The position numbers were made by a program, and so were the translations under genes. Under the pieces are notes generated by a model. The model worked only from the letters and a program-made list of their open reading frames with translations. It was not told where the DNA came from and did not search any database. From Bacillota bacterium (GTDB taxonomy: Bacteria > Bacillota > Limnochordia > DUMW01), in NCBI GenBank assembly GCA_012839765.1, contig DUMW01000088.1, positions 1 to 64,000 of the forward strand: a DNA stretch of 64,000 nucleotides, given 5' to 3'. Shown here one piece after another: positions 38,710 through 47,151 of this stretch. Numbering within the stretch: position 1 is the first letter of the stretch; every line of letters starts with the position of its first letter.

Positions 38710-38832
38710 GAGGTGTCCCGGAAGCAGGGTTGGTAGCCCGGCTTTTGTGGAGGCCCCAGAAACTGTTTTCCGGCCCAAGGGCGGTCGCTGGTCGACGGCC
38801 TTTGGGCCCACCATCACGGAAGAACGGAGAGG

Positions 38833-41016
38833 ATGGGACCCATGGGTAGGTTTTCCACAGGAATCATAATGGTCTTGACCTTCGTCTTGAGCCTGGGCGC
38901 CGGAAGCGCCCATGGTCAGTTATTGGATCTGTTGCCCCCTTATCTTGGCGAACAAAGGGAAATCATCGATGATTTCACCGGTGATATGGACCGCTGGTCC
39001 CATTCCCCGAATGTCACCTTGCGTAAGACATTGCAAGAACGGCCGGGTGCCGTCTCTTTGCAGGTGGACTATCTGTTTACCCCCCAAGCCCGGGAGATGA
39101 CCCTGGAGGTGGAACTGGACTCCCTAGTGGAGGCCTTCCACTGGCAGCGGCAAGATCTGGTGGTGAGTCCGGCAAGCTGGTCCGCCGGCGTGGGGGCCAA
39201 GGCCACCGGGGGAAGTGTCTCCTCCCATCTTTGGGGGGACCGGGAGGTAGCCTCCTTCAACTTTCAGCATTCCTCGAGCCAAAGCTTCGATTACATCGAT
39301 TATTACGTCGAGCTTGCGCCCCAGGACTTTACCGACAAGCTCCTAGGTCTTAGTATCAATCGTCCGGCCACCGACGATGCCTATTTGGAGCTTTATCTGG
39401 TAGACAGTGGTAACCGCAAGGCTTCCTACACCTTTCCCAAAGGCTCTGGCGCCTGGGAAGAGGTGACCTTGGCCAACCGGGACTTTCATTGCTGGGACCC
39501 GGCCTTCGATTTTTCCCAAGTACGGCAGCTCATCTTCCGTTCCATCGGTGATATCAGTGCTCGGCCGGTGGAGGGGGCCTATCTTGTTGATGGGGTGTTC
39601 CTGAAGTGGACCGATGGGGATCTTATGGTGAACGTTGTGCCCCGGGGAGAACGGCTAAGGTTTTACCTGAAGGGGGACGGGTCCCACAATCTGCTGCGGG
39701 TGCTGTGCTATGACGTACTCCGACAGGCGTGGATCGAACAAGCCCGGATTCCCTTGGACTTTTCCGGTTGGAAGCATATCGAGATCCCCGCCAACAACCC
39801 CTTCTATTTCTATTACAACACCGTCTCGGCCTTGCGCTTTTCCATTAGCCAAAGGGGCGACGACCTCCTCCAGGCGGGACGGGTGATTATTGGGGACCTG
39901 ATGTTTGTCAATTACGAACCGGTGGCTGTGCCCCTACCGGAGAAGACGGCTCCCCAGCCCGTCTTCCTTTCCTGGGGGACTCCCAACTTGACCCAGCTGG
40001 AAGTGGGAGCCAAGATAGGGGTCAATGCCCACTGTGTACCGATGCCCTTTACCGCTGGGAATGTCTATCAGACCGAAAGTGCTGTCCTGAATCTACTTCC
40101 CTTGTTGGAACGGTCCCACGGTCTTGGCTTGCTTACGGGACTTCACTTTTACAACAACCCGTCGGCCCTTTTTGCCCGCCGGTACCGGGACTGGTTCCCC
40201 CTCAACGGGGAAGGGGTTTCTTATTACGATTACTATCCCGGTGGGAGTTTTCTTTCCCTGTGGCATCCTGAGGTTCAGGAGCTTTGGAAGCAACATATCA
40301 AGGAAACCCTGGCCCAGCTGCGGGCTAACGGTGCCCTGGACCTCATTGATCTTGTCATGATCTCACCGGGGGAAGAGGGGCAGCTGGGTTACCAGTGGGA
40401 TCATATATGGGCCTTCGATCCCTATGCCCAGGAGGCCTATCGGGAGTATCTTCGGACCTTCTATGATCATGACATAGACAGATTGAACGCGGATTGGGTC
40501 ACGGACTACAGGGATTTCGACCACATCGTCCCACCCCAGGATTACTATCCAGACCGGGAACACTGGGTGTTTCAGGAGTTTTATCGGTACAGTATGCTTA
40601 AGTGGTGTGTTCAGCTGGCCTCCGCGGTCAAGGAGGTCTATGAGCCCCAGTACTGGTTGTTCCTTACCCACACCGCGGCAGGCTATCCCCAACGATATTT
40701 CGCCGGTCGCTACCCCCACTATTACGTGGAAAACCTCCGGCGCCTGGGGGTGCTAGACATCGCCAACATCTCGGCCCTGGACTGGCACGGTGTGGAGGAT
40801 ATCACCTACATCAAAAGCTTTGGTGTGTGTCCCGTGGCGGAGATTGATGTGCGGCCTACCCCGGAGCGGCTACAGTGGACCTTTGAACAGGCCCTAACCT
40901 ACGGCTTCACCGGGGTCTATATCGGTATTCTAGAGAACCTAAGTGTCGGTACAGAACTTTCGGCGGTGGGCAAGATGTGTGAAACGCTCATTTTGGAGTA
41001 TGCCCCCTCCTTCTAA
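38833..41016 (+). CDS. secreted GH42-like glycoside hydrolase with YIDY/RSIGD module
   Basis: 727 residues. Signal peptide (about 1-29, ending AGSAHG); a short N-terminal beta domain; the YIDY ... IFRSIGD module (about 105-265); a second beta domain (about 268-370, LRFYLKGDGSHNLLRVLCYD ... PLDFSGWKHIEIP) shared with the paralogue at 42146; then a TIM-barrel catalytic part (about 385-725) of GH42-like pattern: LTGLHFYNNPSALFARRYRDWFP, WDHIWAFDPYAQEAYREYLRTFY and LNADWVTDYRDFDHIVPP. Candidate acid/base Glu514 or Glu515 in SPGEEG; candidate nucleophile Glu670 in AEIDV. The substrate is unknown; extracellular by its signal peptide. Confidence 0.8.
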   Translation: MGPMGRFSTGIIMVLTFVLSLGAGSAHGQLLDLLPPYLGEQREIIDDFTGDMDRWSHSPNVTLRKTLQERPGAVSLQVDYLFTPQAREMTLEVELDSLVEAFHWQRQDLVVSPASWSAGVGAKATGGSVSSHLWGDREVASFNFQHSSSQSFDYIDYYVELAPQDFTDKLLGLSINRPATDDAYLELYLVDSGNRKASYTFPKGSGAWEEVTLANRDFHCWDPAFDFSQVRQLIFRSIGDISARPVEGAYLVDGVFLKWTDGDLMVNVVPRGERLRFYLKGDGSHNLLRVLCYDVLRQAWIEQARIPLDFSGWKHIEIPANNPFYFYYNTVSALRFSISQRGDDLLQAGRVIIGDLMFVNYEPVAVPLPEKTAPQPVFLSWGTPNLTQLEVGAKIGVNAHCVPMPFTAGNVYQTESAVLNLLPLLERSHGLGLLTGLHFYNNPSALFARRYRDWFPLNGEGVSYYDYYPGGSFLSLWHPEVQELWKQHIKETLAQLRANGALDLIDLVMISPGEEGQLGYQWDHIWAFDPYAQEAYREYLRTFYDHDIDRLNADWVTDYRDFDHIVPPQDYYPDREHWVFQEFYRYSMLKWCVQLASAVKEVYEPQYWLFLTHTAAGYPQRYFAGRYPHYYVENLRRLGVLDIANISALDWHGVEDITYIKSFGVCPVAEIDVRPTPERLQWTFEQALTYGFTGVYIGILENLSVGTELSAVGKMCETLILEYAPSF

Positions 41017-41091
41017 AGCCAGGGAGTGGGGAAGTCTTCGGGGGTGAAACCGAAGCAGGTCTGCGGGGTCACCCCCGCAGGGATTTAGTGG

Positions 41092-42123
41092 ATGTTTAAG
41101 GAGACAGAAAAAGCAGGTATGGTGACCATTAAAGATGTGGCAAGGAAGGCCGGTGTTTCTCCCAGCACTGTCTCCCATGCCTTCAGTGGGAAGCGGAAGA
41201 TTAGTGCAGAGGTGAAGGAGCGGATCTTTCGGATCGCCCGGGAGCTGAATTACGAGCCCAATGCGGCGGCTACCAGCCTTGTGACCAAGAAAACGGAGAA
41301 TATCGGGATGTGTGTTTCGTCCTTTTCTTCCTCGGTGGGGGCCTTTGTGCAGAAGCTGTCCGAGGGCATCGCGACGGAACTGGCGAAAGCCGGCTATAGG
41401 CTTCTTTTGATGACAAGACCCGCGGGTACCGCTGAGGAGGAATACTACGAAAACATCAACAGCGATAAAGCGGTGGATGGGATTATCCTTACGGATCCGA
41501 ACGTCCAGGACAAGTATTTAGCTAATCTTTTGGACCGGAAAATGCCGTTGGTGGTGTTGGGCCGGCCGAAAATTCCCTATAGATACCACGTGGACAACGA
41601 TAACGTAGAAGTGGTGCTGCTCGCCCTCTCCCATCTAGCCCAACTGGGCCATCGGCGGGTGGCCTTCATCAACGGCCCCCCGGAGATGACTGTTAGTGAG
41701 GACCGCCTGGCGGGGTACCACCGGGGAACGCAGCGGTTGGGTTTAGAGATAGATGGCGGGTTGATGAAACATGGGGACTTCACCTCCGAAGGAGGCTACG
41801 CCGCTATGGCGGAACTTTTACAGGGAGAGCGGCAGTTTACCGCGGTGGTAGCAGCCAATGACGCCATGGCGATCGGAGCCATTAAGGCCCTGCGGGCCGC
41901 GGGGTTACGGGTGCCGGAGGAGGTCAGCGTGGTGGGGATCAACAACGATTCCATCTCCGAACTTTTTGATCCGCCCCTTACCACCGTGGACATCCAGACC
42001 GTGGCCCTGGGGCAGGGGGCAGCCCGGATGCTGTTAGCCTTACTGGCAGGGGATACTCCAGAGGCTCCCCAAGTTGTGCCAAGCAAACTGATCGTACGGG
42101 GATCGACCCGTAGGTTATCTTAG
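41092..42123 (+). CDS. LacI-family transcriptional regulator
   Basis: 343 residues. N-terminal LacI helix-turn-helix TIKDVARKAGVSPSTVSHAFSGKRKISAEVKERI and hinge helix NYEPNAAATSL; then a periplasmic-binding-like sensor domain (VDGIILTDPN, LGHRRVAFINGPPEMTVSEDRLAGYHRG, FTAVVAANDAMAIGA, PLTTVDIQTVALGQGAARML). It lies inside the glycoside cluster, so it is the likely local repressor acting on the palindrome at 35944 and induced by a product of the enzymes. ATG 41119 (MVTIKDV) is an alternative start. GC-rich hairpins (about 41036-41080) precede the gene. Confidence 0.93.
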   Translation: MFKETEKAGMVTIKDVARKAGVSPSTVSHAFSGKRKISAEVKERIFRIARELNYEPNAAATSLVTKKTENIGMCVSSFSSSVGAFVQKLSEGIATELAKAGYRLLLMTRPAGTAEEEYYENINSDKAVDGIILTDPNVQDKYLANLLDRKMPLVVLGRPKIPYRYHVDNDNVEVVLLALSHLAQLGHRRVAFINGPPEMTVSEDRLAGYHRGTQRLGLEIDGGLMKHGDFTSEGGYAAMAELLQGERQFTAVVAANDAMAIGAIKALRAAGLRVPEEVSVVGINNDSISELFDPPLTTVDIQTVALGQGAARMLLALLAGDTPEAPQVVPSKLIVRGSTRRLS

Positions 42124-42145
42124 TAAAGAAGGGTGTGTTAGGCTG

Positions 42146-43744
42146 ATGGCTGATGGCAAACTCCTGAATTCTGTACCGGACAAAGTGCTTGATGATGTGA
42201 TTAATCTCACCGGGGACTTTGCACATCTTGGGGGCTGGGAATATACGGACCGTTGTGACCTGAAGGTGGTCTGCGACGACGATGAGCGGGGGCGGGTGCT
42301 GGAAGTGACCTATACCCTGACCGAAGCAGAGGAGATCCACGTGACCTTGCCCTTTGCAGAGACCTGTACCCCTGGCCGGGAACGGCTCCGTTTCTGGCTA
42401 CGGGGTGACCATTCGGGGAATGTCCTGAATGTAGCCTGCTGGGACCGGACCGCGGGCCAGTGGTTGTGCCAGGCCACCATCCCTCTGGATTTTTCCGCCT
42501 GGCGGCACATTGAGATCGGCGCGAGTAACCCCATTTACCATTTCCATCGGGACATCACTGCCTTTCGTTTCTCCCTCCAACGGGGGGACGGGGCGGTTAC
42601 CTCCGGCAGTATCCGGTTTTCTCCCATGGAGCTGGTTTCACCCCGGCTGATCCCTGGTAACATCCCCGGGAGCAACCCGCCAAGGGACCCCTTGTTTCTT
42701 TCTTGGGGTGTGGCGGCACCCGAGGAGATCGCCCAGGCGGCAAAGATCGGGGTGAATATGCACTGTGTTCCCATCGAGTTTCCCACTTCCCTGGCCAAGA
42801 CGCGCCTGGCCACCGTCAAAGAGGTGGTCGTTCGGTGCCGGGAGCAGGGGATGAAGGTGGGCCTGCACTTTTACAACAACCCCACCGCCGAATTTGCCCA
42901 ATACCACCAGGAACTGTTCCCTCTCAACGAAGAAGGGGTTTCCTATTACGACTACTATCCCGGGGGAAGCAGTCTGTCCCTATGGCATCCCTATGTGCGC
43001 AAGCTTTGGCGGGACCACATTGCCACTGTACTGCGGTGGTTGGCAGAGGAAGGGGTGCTGGAAGAGATCGACGTGGTGATGCTTTCCCCCGGTGAGGAGG
43101 GGGAAGTGAGCTACCAGTGGGATCATATCTGGGCCTTCGATCCATATGCCACCGCGGCATACCAGGACTACTTGCGTCGCTGTTACCCCCAGATCCATCA
43201 CTTGAATGCCGACTGGGGCACGGGCTACAACGCCTTCGAGGAAATTGCTCCCCCCAGCAGATATTACCCCCACCGGGCCTGCTGGGTGTTTCAGGACTTT
43301 TACCGTTGGTCCATGCTGCTTTGGTGTGTGGAGCTGGCGGAGGTGGTGCAAAGCTTTGCCCCGGGACGGGAGTACCTGTGGCTTACCCATAGCTACGACA
43401 CCTATCCCCTACGGTTTAACTCCGCCCGCTACCCCTACTTTTACATCGAGAATCTGAAGAAGTTGGGCCTCATCCATTATGCTAACATCGCGGCCTCGGA
43501 TTGGCAGAGTGTGGAGGACATGGAGCACCTCACAAGGTTGGGGGTCAACCTGATTGCCGAAATCGACGTGGTTCCTACCCCGGAGCGACTGGCCTGGACC
43601 TTTGCCCAGGCGAAAAAGTATCTGTGCAACGGAGTTTACGTGGGGGTCCTGGATAATCTTTCCCAGGATAGCACCCTAACCGAGGTGGGCCGTTTATGTG
43701 CTGAACTGATCCGGGACTTCCGGGACCATCTGGGTGCCCAGTAG
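42146..43744 (+). CDS. cytoplasmic GH42-like glycoside hydrolase, paralogue of 38833
   Basis: 532 residues, no signal peptide. N-terminal beta domain (about 15-160, DLTGDF-type start; LRFWLRGDHSGNVLNVACWD, PLDFSAWRHIEIGASNP) matching the second domain of the secreted enzyme, then the TIM barrel (about 180-530): VGLHFYNNPTAEFAQYHQELFP, WDHIWAFDPYATAAYQDYLRRCY, LNADWGTGYNAFEEIAPP, YPYFYIENLKKLGLIHYANIAASDW. Candidate catalytic Glu317/318 (SPGEEG) and Glu472 (AEIDV) align with the paralogue. It probably completes inside the cell what the secreted enzyme starts; it lacks the YIDY module. 23 bases after lacI. Confidence 0.82.
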   Translation: MADGKLLNSVPDKVLDDVINLTGDFAHLGGWEYTDRCDLKVVCDDDERGRVLEVTYTLTEAEEIHVTLPFAETCTPGRERLRFWLRGDHSGNVLNVACWDRTAGQWLCQATIPLDFSAWRHIEIGASNPIYHFHRDITAFRFSLQRGDGAVTSGSIRFSPMELVSPRLIPGNIPGSNPPRDPLFLSWGVAAPEEIAQAAKIGVNMHCVPIEFPTSLAKTRLATVKEVVVRCREQGMKVGLHFYNNPTAEFAQYHQELFPLNEEGVSYYDYYPGGSSLSLWHPYVRKLWRDHIATVLRWLAEEGVLEEIDVVMLSPGEEGEVSYQWDHIWAFDPYATAAYQDYLRRCYPQIHHLNADWGTGYNAFEEIAPPSRYYPHRACWVFQDFYRWSMLLWCVELAEVVQSFAPGREYLWLTHSYDTYPLRFNSARYPYFYIENLKKLGLIHYANIAASDWQSVEDMEHLTRLGVNLIAEIDVVPTPERLAWTFAQAKKYLCNGVYVGVLDNLSQDSTLTEVGRLCAELIRDFRDHLGAQ

Positions 43745-43819
43745 TCTCCAGATCATACCGCAGGGAGCTTGATCGCACAGCAATTGATATGCGGATCTTT
43801 TATGGGGGTGCAGCTTGGC

Positions 43820-44890
43820 ATGGAATGGAAGGAAGATTGGGCAGCCGCAAAGGAGCAACTGACAGATTGGTGGCAGGGTAAGGGTTTTGTGATCAGTGTC
43901 TTTGCACCCAGGGAGAAACCCAGAGAGAATGTGCCCCGGCCCAACCCGCCGGCCTCCCTGGAGGAGAGGTGGCTTGATCCGGGGTATCGGGTACAGCAGG
44001 CGGAATATGAGATGTCTAGGACCTACTACGGCGGGGGCGCCTTCCCCTACTTCGACACCCACATCGGTCCTGGGAACCTGGCTACCTTTATTGGTTCGGT
44101 GCCGCGGTTTTCCCCCATCACCGTGTGGTTTGAACCCTGTTCGTGGAGACTGGCCGACGATGTGCCCTGTACCTTCACTCCGGACAACTATTGGTTTATC
44201 CGGCAAAGGGAAATCCTTCTCCACGGGGTAAAGAAAAGCAGTGGCCGGTATCTGGTGGGGATGCCCGATCTCATCGAGAACATCGATACCCTAGTGTCGC
44301 TTTACGGTGTAGAGGAGATGCTCCTGGGCCTAGTGGAGCATCCGGAGATCATTAAGCGCCGGCTTCGGGAGATCAACCAAATCTATGCCACCGTTTTCGA
44401 TTTGTTCTATGAAGAAATCAAGGATGAAGACCAGGGCAATGCCTATTGTGCCTTCAAAATCTGGGGTCCGGGGAAGACCGCAAAGGTGCAGTGCGACACT
44501 GCGGCCATGTTCTCCCGGGATATGTTTGCAGAGTTTGTGGTACCCTTTCTGAAAGAACAGTGCCAAGCCCTGGATTTCTCCCTTTTCCATCTGGATGGCA
44601 CCCACTGTCTGGTGCATCTGGAGGAGTTGCTTCGCATTGAGGAGCTAAACGCGATCGAATGGACCCCCCGGTACGGTGTGGAAGGGGGCGGGGATCCCGT
44701 TTGGTATGGTCTTTATCGTAAGATTTTGGAGGGGGGTAAAGGGGTCCAGGCCATTGGGGTGAAGCCCGGGGAGGTGATCCCCCTGTTGAACGCAGTGGGT
44801 ACCAACGGTGTGTTTATGCTAGTAAATGCCTCTTCGGAACAGGAGGCCAAGGAGCTACTGCATACCGTCCAGCGGCGGTTTCGCCGGTAG
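43820..44890 (+). CDS. uroporphyrinogen-decarboxylase-like (URO-D/MtaA fold) protein
   Basis: About 356 residues of the URO-D superfamily, which includes heme-pathway decarboxylases and corrinoid methyltransferases. Seen: LTDWWQGKGFVISVFAPREKP, PDLIENIDTLVSLYGVEEMLLGLVEHPEIIKRRL and FSLFHLDGTHCLVHLEELLRIEELNAIEWTP. The MtaA zinc triad (HxC...C) is not evident; HLDG takes its place, as in URO-D-like proteins found near sugar genes. Activity unknown. ATG 43820 follows GGGGGTG; a TTG at 43769 is possible. Last gene of the cluster. No clear terminator follows (44891-44999). Confidence 0.82.
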   Translation: MEWKEDWAAAKEQLTDWWQGKGFVISVFAPREKPRENVPRPNPPASLEERWLDPGYRVQQAEYEMSRTYYGGGAFPYFDTHIGPGNLATFIGSVPRFSPITVWFEPCSWRLADDVPCTFTPDNYWFIRQREILLHGVKKSSGRYLVGMPDLIENIDTLVSLYGVEEMLLGLVEHPEIIKRRLREINQIYATVFDLFYEEIKDEDQGNAYCAFKIWGPGKTAKVQCDTAAMFSRDMFAEFVVPFLKEQCQALDFSLFHLDGTHCLVHLEELLRIEELNAIEWTPRYGVEGGGDPVWYGLYRKILEGGKGVQAIGVKPGEVIPLLNAVGTNGVFMLVNASSEQEAKELLHTVQRRFRR

Positions 44891-44999
44891 TTGGGGTGAA
44901 TCTGTTGGGGTCGATCCTGGAACCTTCACAGCCGGAGGTTGCAGGCAGGACTTGCTTGGCTGCGAGGGGAATAGTATAATGGGATTGTTTTTGGCAGGG

Positions 45000-45028
45000 T
45001 TGCTCAGTCCCTTTGCTGCTGTTATAAT
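45000..45028 (+). promoter_or_regulatory. promoter of yceD-rpmF
   Basis: TTGCTC (45000-45005), 17 bases, TATAAT (45023-45028), about 60 bases before the yceD start. Confidence 0.65.
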
Positions 45029-45085
45029 AACGTAGATATGTACATTTGGTGGGCCCGCGCAGCTTGCTAGGCAGATCAGGGAAGG

Positions 45086-45637
45086 GTGACAGACTTGAAA
45101 ATCAGTGTCGCACCTATCTTACACGAACGGGGTGCCAAGCTTCCGGTTGATCAGTGGATCAAGGTGCCTGCTTCCTTCATCGTAGATGGCAGCGAAGAAA
45201 CCATTGAGGTGCATCTAGCAGGGACTCTGACAAACACCGGCAACAGTTTTGTTTTTTCCGGTACCGTTACTGCCGAGGTTCCTGTGCAATGCCATCGGTG
45301 TTTACGGACCTTCGTTCTGCCGGTGCAGGTCAACGCGGTGGAGGAGTTTCGTCGCCGCCCGCCCGGTACCGAGCCCCCGGAGGATACGGAGGATGCCGTG
45401 GACAAGGAGGCCGATGCCTACAGTTTTGCCGGCACCACCGTGGATTTCGAACACCTGGTGAGGGAATACCTGGTTTTGGCGATGCCCATTAAGACCGTAT
45501 GTTCCCCGGAGTGCCGGGGTATCTGTCGGCAGTGCGGGCAGGAGCTTAATACAGGTGACTGCCAATGCCAAGACGAGGATATAGATCCAAGATTTGCCAT
45601 GCTTAGTGAACTACTGGACAAAATGAAAGATAAGTAA
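45086..45637 (+). CDS. yceD: YceD/DUF177-family protein
   Basis: 183 residues. DUF177 proteins are encoded next to rpmF and affect 23S rRNA accumulation or L32 supply. Family features: TAEVPVQCHRCLRTFVLPV and the C-terminal CSPECRGICRQCGQELNTGDCQC, with several paired cysteines suggesting zinc. GTG 45086 or TTG 45095 could start it. rpmF follows after 31 bases. Confidence 0.92.
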   Translation: MTDLKISVAPILHERGAKLPVDQWIKVPASFIVDGSEETIEVHLAGTLTNTGNSFVFSGTVTAEVPVQCHRCLRTFVLPVQVNAVEEFRRRPPGTEPPEDTEDAVDKEADAYSFAGTTVDFEHLVREYLVLAMPIKTVCSPECRGICRQCGQELNTGDCQCQDEDIDPRFAMLSELLDKMKDK

Positions 45638-45668
45638 AGAAAGGTGGGAAACCCGCAAGGGGTAGGAT

Positions 45669-45851
45669 ATGGCGTTACCAAAAAGAAGGCATTCAAAGGC
45701 AAGGGTAAGGACCCGGCGTAATTCGGTCCGGGCGAAGGTGTTGAACCTGGTGGAGTGCCCGCAATGTCATAAGCTCCGTTTACCCCATCGGGCCTGTGGC
45801 AACTGTGGCACCTACAAGGGCAGACAGGTAATCGAGCTCGATGAAGAGTAA
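45669..45851 (+). CDS. rpmF: 50S ribosomal protein L32
   Basis: 60 residues: MALPKRRHSKARVRTRRNSVRA and a zinc-binding CPQC ... CGNC pair. Typical yceD-rpmF unit, closed by a terminator. Confidence 0.97.
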   Translation: MALPKRRHSKARVRTRRNSVRAKVLNLVECPQCHKLRLPHRACGNCGTYKGRQVIELDEE

Positions 45852-45867
45852 TCATATTTGGTAAAAA

Positions 45868-45893
45868 AAGAAGGCTGTGTGGCCTTCTTTTTT
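45868..45893 (+). terminator. terminator of yceD-rpmF
   Basis: AAGAAGGC pairs with GCCTTCTT around a 6-base loop, followed by a T run. Confidence 0.85.
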
Positions 45894-46016
45894 TACGCAG
45901 TTTATACCGGGCCCTTTGCTTCCAGGTGAACTTGCACCCTTGACGGGACAAGACCTAGACAGGTATCCTAAAAAGGGAGCATAGAATGTGGGGAGTACCC
46001 CGGTGGAGAGGTTAAG

Positions 46017-46247
46017 ATGGGACGTGACAAGTTAATCCTGATCTGTTACAGCGTAATGATCCTATGTGTCATCAGTCTTCTGGTCCTTCTTCTATATTTG
46101 CCTCACTTATCTAGCGCCAATCGGTTTTGGGACGAAAGCCTTGATCCCCTCCTGAGGGGTCTTACCTATCTGCTTACCTTGGGTGTGATCCTTCCGCCCT
46201 TGCTAGTAGCCCATATTAAGCGGCGGGGGAATAATCTTAAGAAGTAA
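46017..46247 (+). CDS. small membrane protein with two transmembrane segments
   Basis: 76 residues. Hydrophobic segments at about 6-28 (ILICYSVMILCVISLLVLLLYL) and 48-66 (LTYLLTLGVILPPLLVAHI), with a basic end (KRRGNNLKK) suggesting both termini inside. No family recognised. ATG after GGAGAGG. A terminator follows, so it stands as its own short unit between rpmF and fapR. Confidence 0.6.
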   Translation: MGRDKLILICYSVMILCVISLLVLLLYLPHLSSANRFWDESLDPLLRGLTYLLTLGVILPPLLVAHIKRRGNNLKK

Positions 46248-46289
46248 TCCATGGGATTTTCCACCGAGACCCGACGACACGTCCGCGAC

Positions 46290-46331
46290 GGCCGTTTCCC
46301 ATCATGGGGGAAGGGCCTCTTTTTTTTTTTT
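46290..46331 (+). terminator. terminator before the fapR operon
   Basis: GGCC and TTTCCC pair with GGGGAA and GGGCC around ATCATG, followed by a long T run. Confidence 0.8.
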
Positions 46332-46425
46332 ATTCGGCCAAGTGTTTTGTCCCGCTAAGGAGCTTTGCATCGAGCAATGGTGGCCCTTGGCGGTAAAAAC
46401 CGGTGTCAAGGAAAAGTTCCCCCCC

Positions 46426-46479
46426 TTGCTTGCAGGAATAACCCCGGGTAGAATAGAATTATTAGTATCAGGTGTTAAT
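46426..46479 (+). promoter_or_regulatory. fapR operon promoter with FapR operator
   Basis: Promoter TTGCTT (46426-46431), 17 bases, TAGAAT (46449-46454). The expected start near 46461 lies at the edge of ATTAGTATCAGGTGTTAAT (46461-46479), which fits the FapR pattern TTAGTACCTRGTCTTAAT well. FapR would thus repress its own operon, released by malonyl-CoA. Confidence 0.85.
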
Positions 46480-46567
46480 ACCTCCCCATAAAGGCGCACA
46501 GGTTGCTCCGGCAACCTGGGGGCCCTACGGGAGGGGAGGAAGAAGGCTGGAAGAAAGGGCCAAAGGT

Positions 46568-47119
46568 ATGAAGAAGGCAGAGCGACAACGCTGCTTGCAA
46601 AAGATATTTGCTGAGGAGATCTTTGTCACCGACGAGGAGCTAGCCAAGCGCTTCGGCGTTAGTGTGCAGACCATCCGCTTGGATCGGATGCAGCTGGGTG
46701 TACCGGAACTGCGGGTGCGGGTGCAGCGTCTGGCGGAGACGGCTTCCCGGAATTTGAAGGCGTTAACCACCGAAGAGTTCATCGGTCAACCGGTGGAATT
46801 GGAGTTGGGGAAACGGGGCAAATCCCTGTTGGAGACCACATGGGCCATGGGTTTTGAACGCACCGGGATTGTCCGGGGGCACCACATCTTCGCCCAGGCC
46901 AACTCCCTGGCGGTGGCCCTCATCGATGCTCCCATCGCCCTCACCGGCAGTGCGGTGGTGAAGTTCACTGCTCCTGTGCGGGTCGGGGACAAGATCATCG
47001 CCATTGCCCAGGTGAAGAGTACCGATGGGAAGAAGGCGACGGTGGCGGTGGAGAGTTTCGTCCATGAACGGAAGGTTTTCGAAGGCGATTTTGTCATCTT
47101 TGGCAAAGAGGCCCTTTAA
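46568..47119 (+). CDS. fapR: fatty-acid biosynthesis repressor FapR
   Basis: Malonyl-CoA-sensing repressor of lipid genes. 183 residues: N-terminal DeoR-like helix-turn-helix (FVTDEELAKRFGVSVQTIRLDRMQLGVPELRVR), linker helix, and a hot-dog effector domain with GHHIFAQANSLAVALIDAP, LTGSAVVKFTAPVRVGDKIIAIAQV and VFEGDFVIFG. ATG 46568 gives the usual N-terminus MKKAERQ. First gene of fapR-plsX-fabHDG-acpP-fabF, with its operator upstream. Confidence 0.95.
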   Translation: MKKAERQRCLQKIFAEEIFVTDEELAKRFGVSVQTIRLDRMQLGVPELRVRVQRLAETASRNLKALTTEEFIGQPVELELGKRGKSLLETTWAMGFERTGIVRGHHIFAQANSLAVALIDAPIALTGSAVVKFTAPVRVGDKIIAIAQVKSTDGKKATVAVESFVHERKVFEGDFVIFGKEAL

Positions 47120-47151
47120 CAGGCCCGGGCAAGCAGCTTAGGGGGTAGTGG

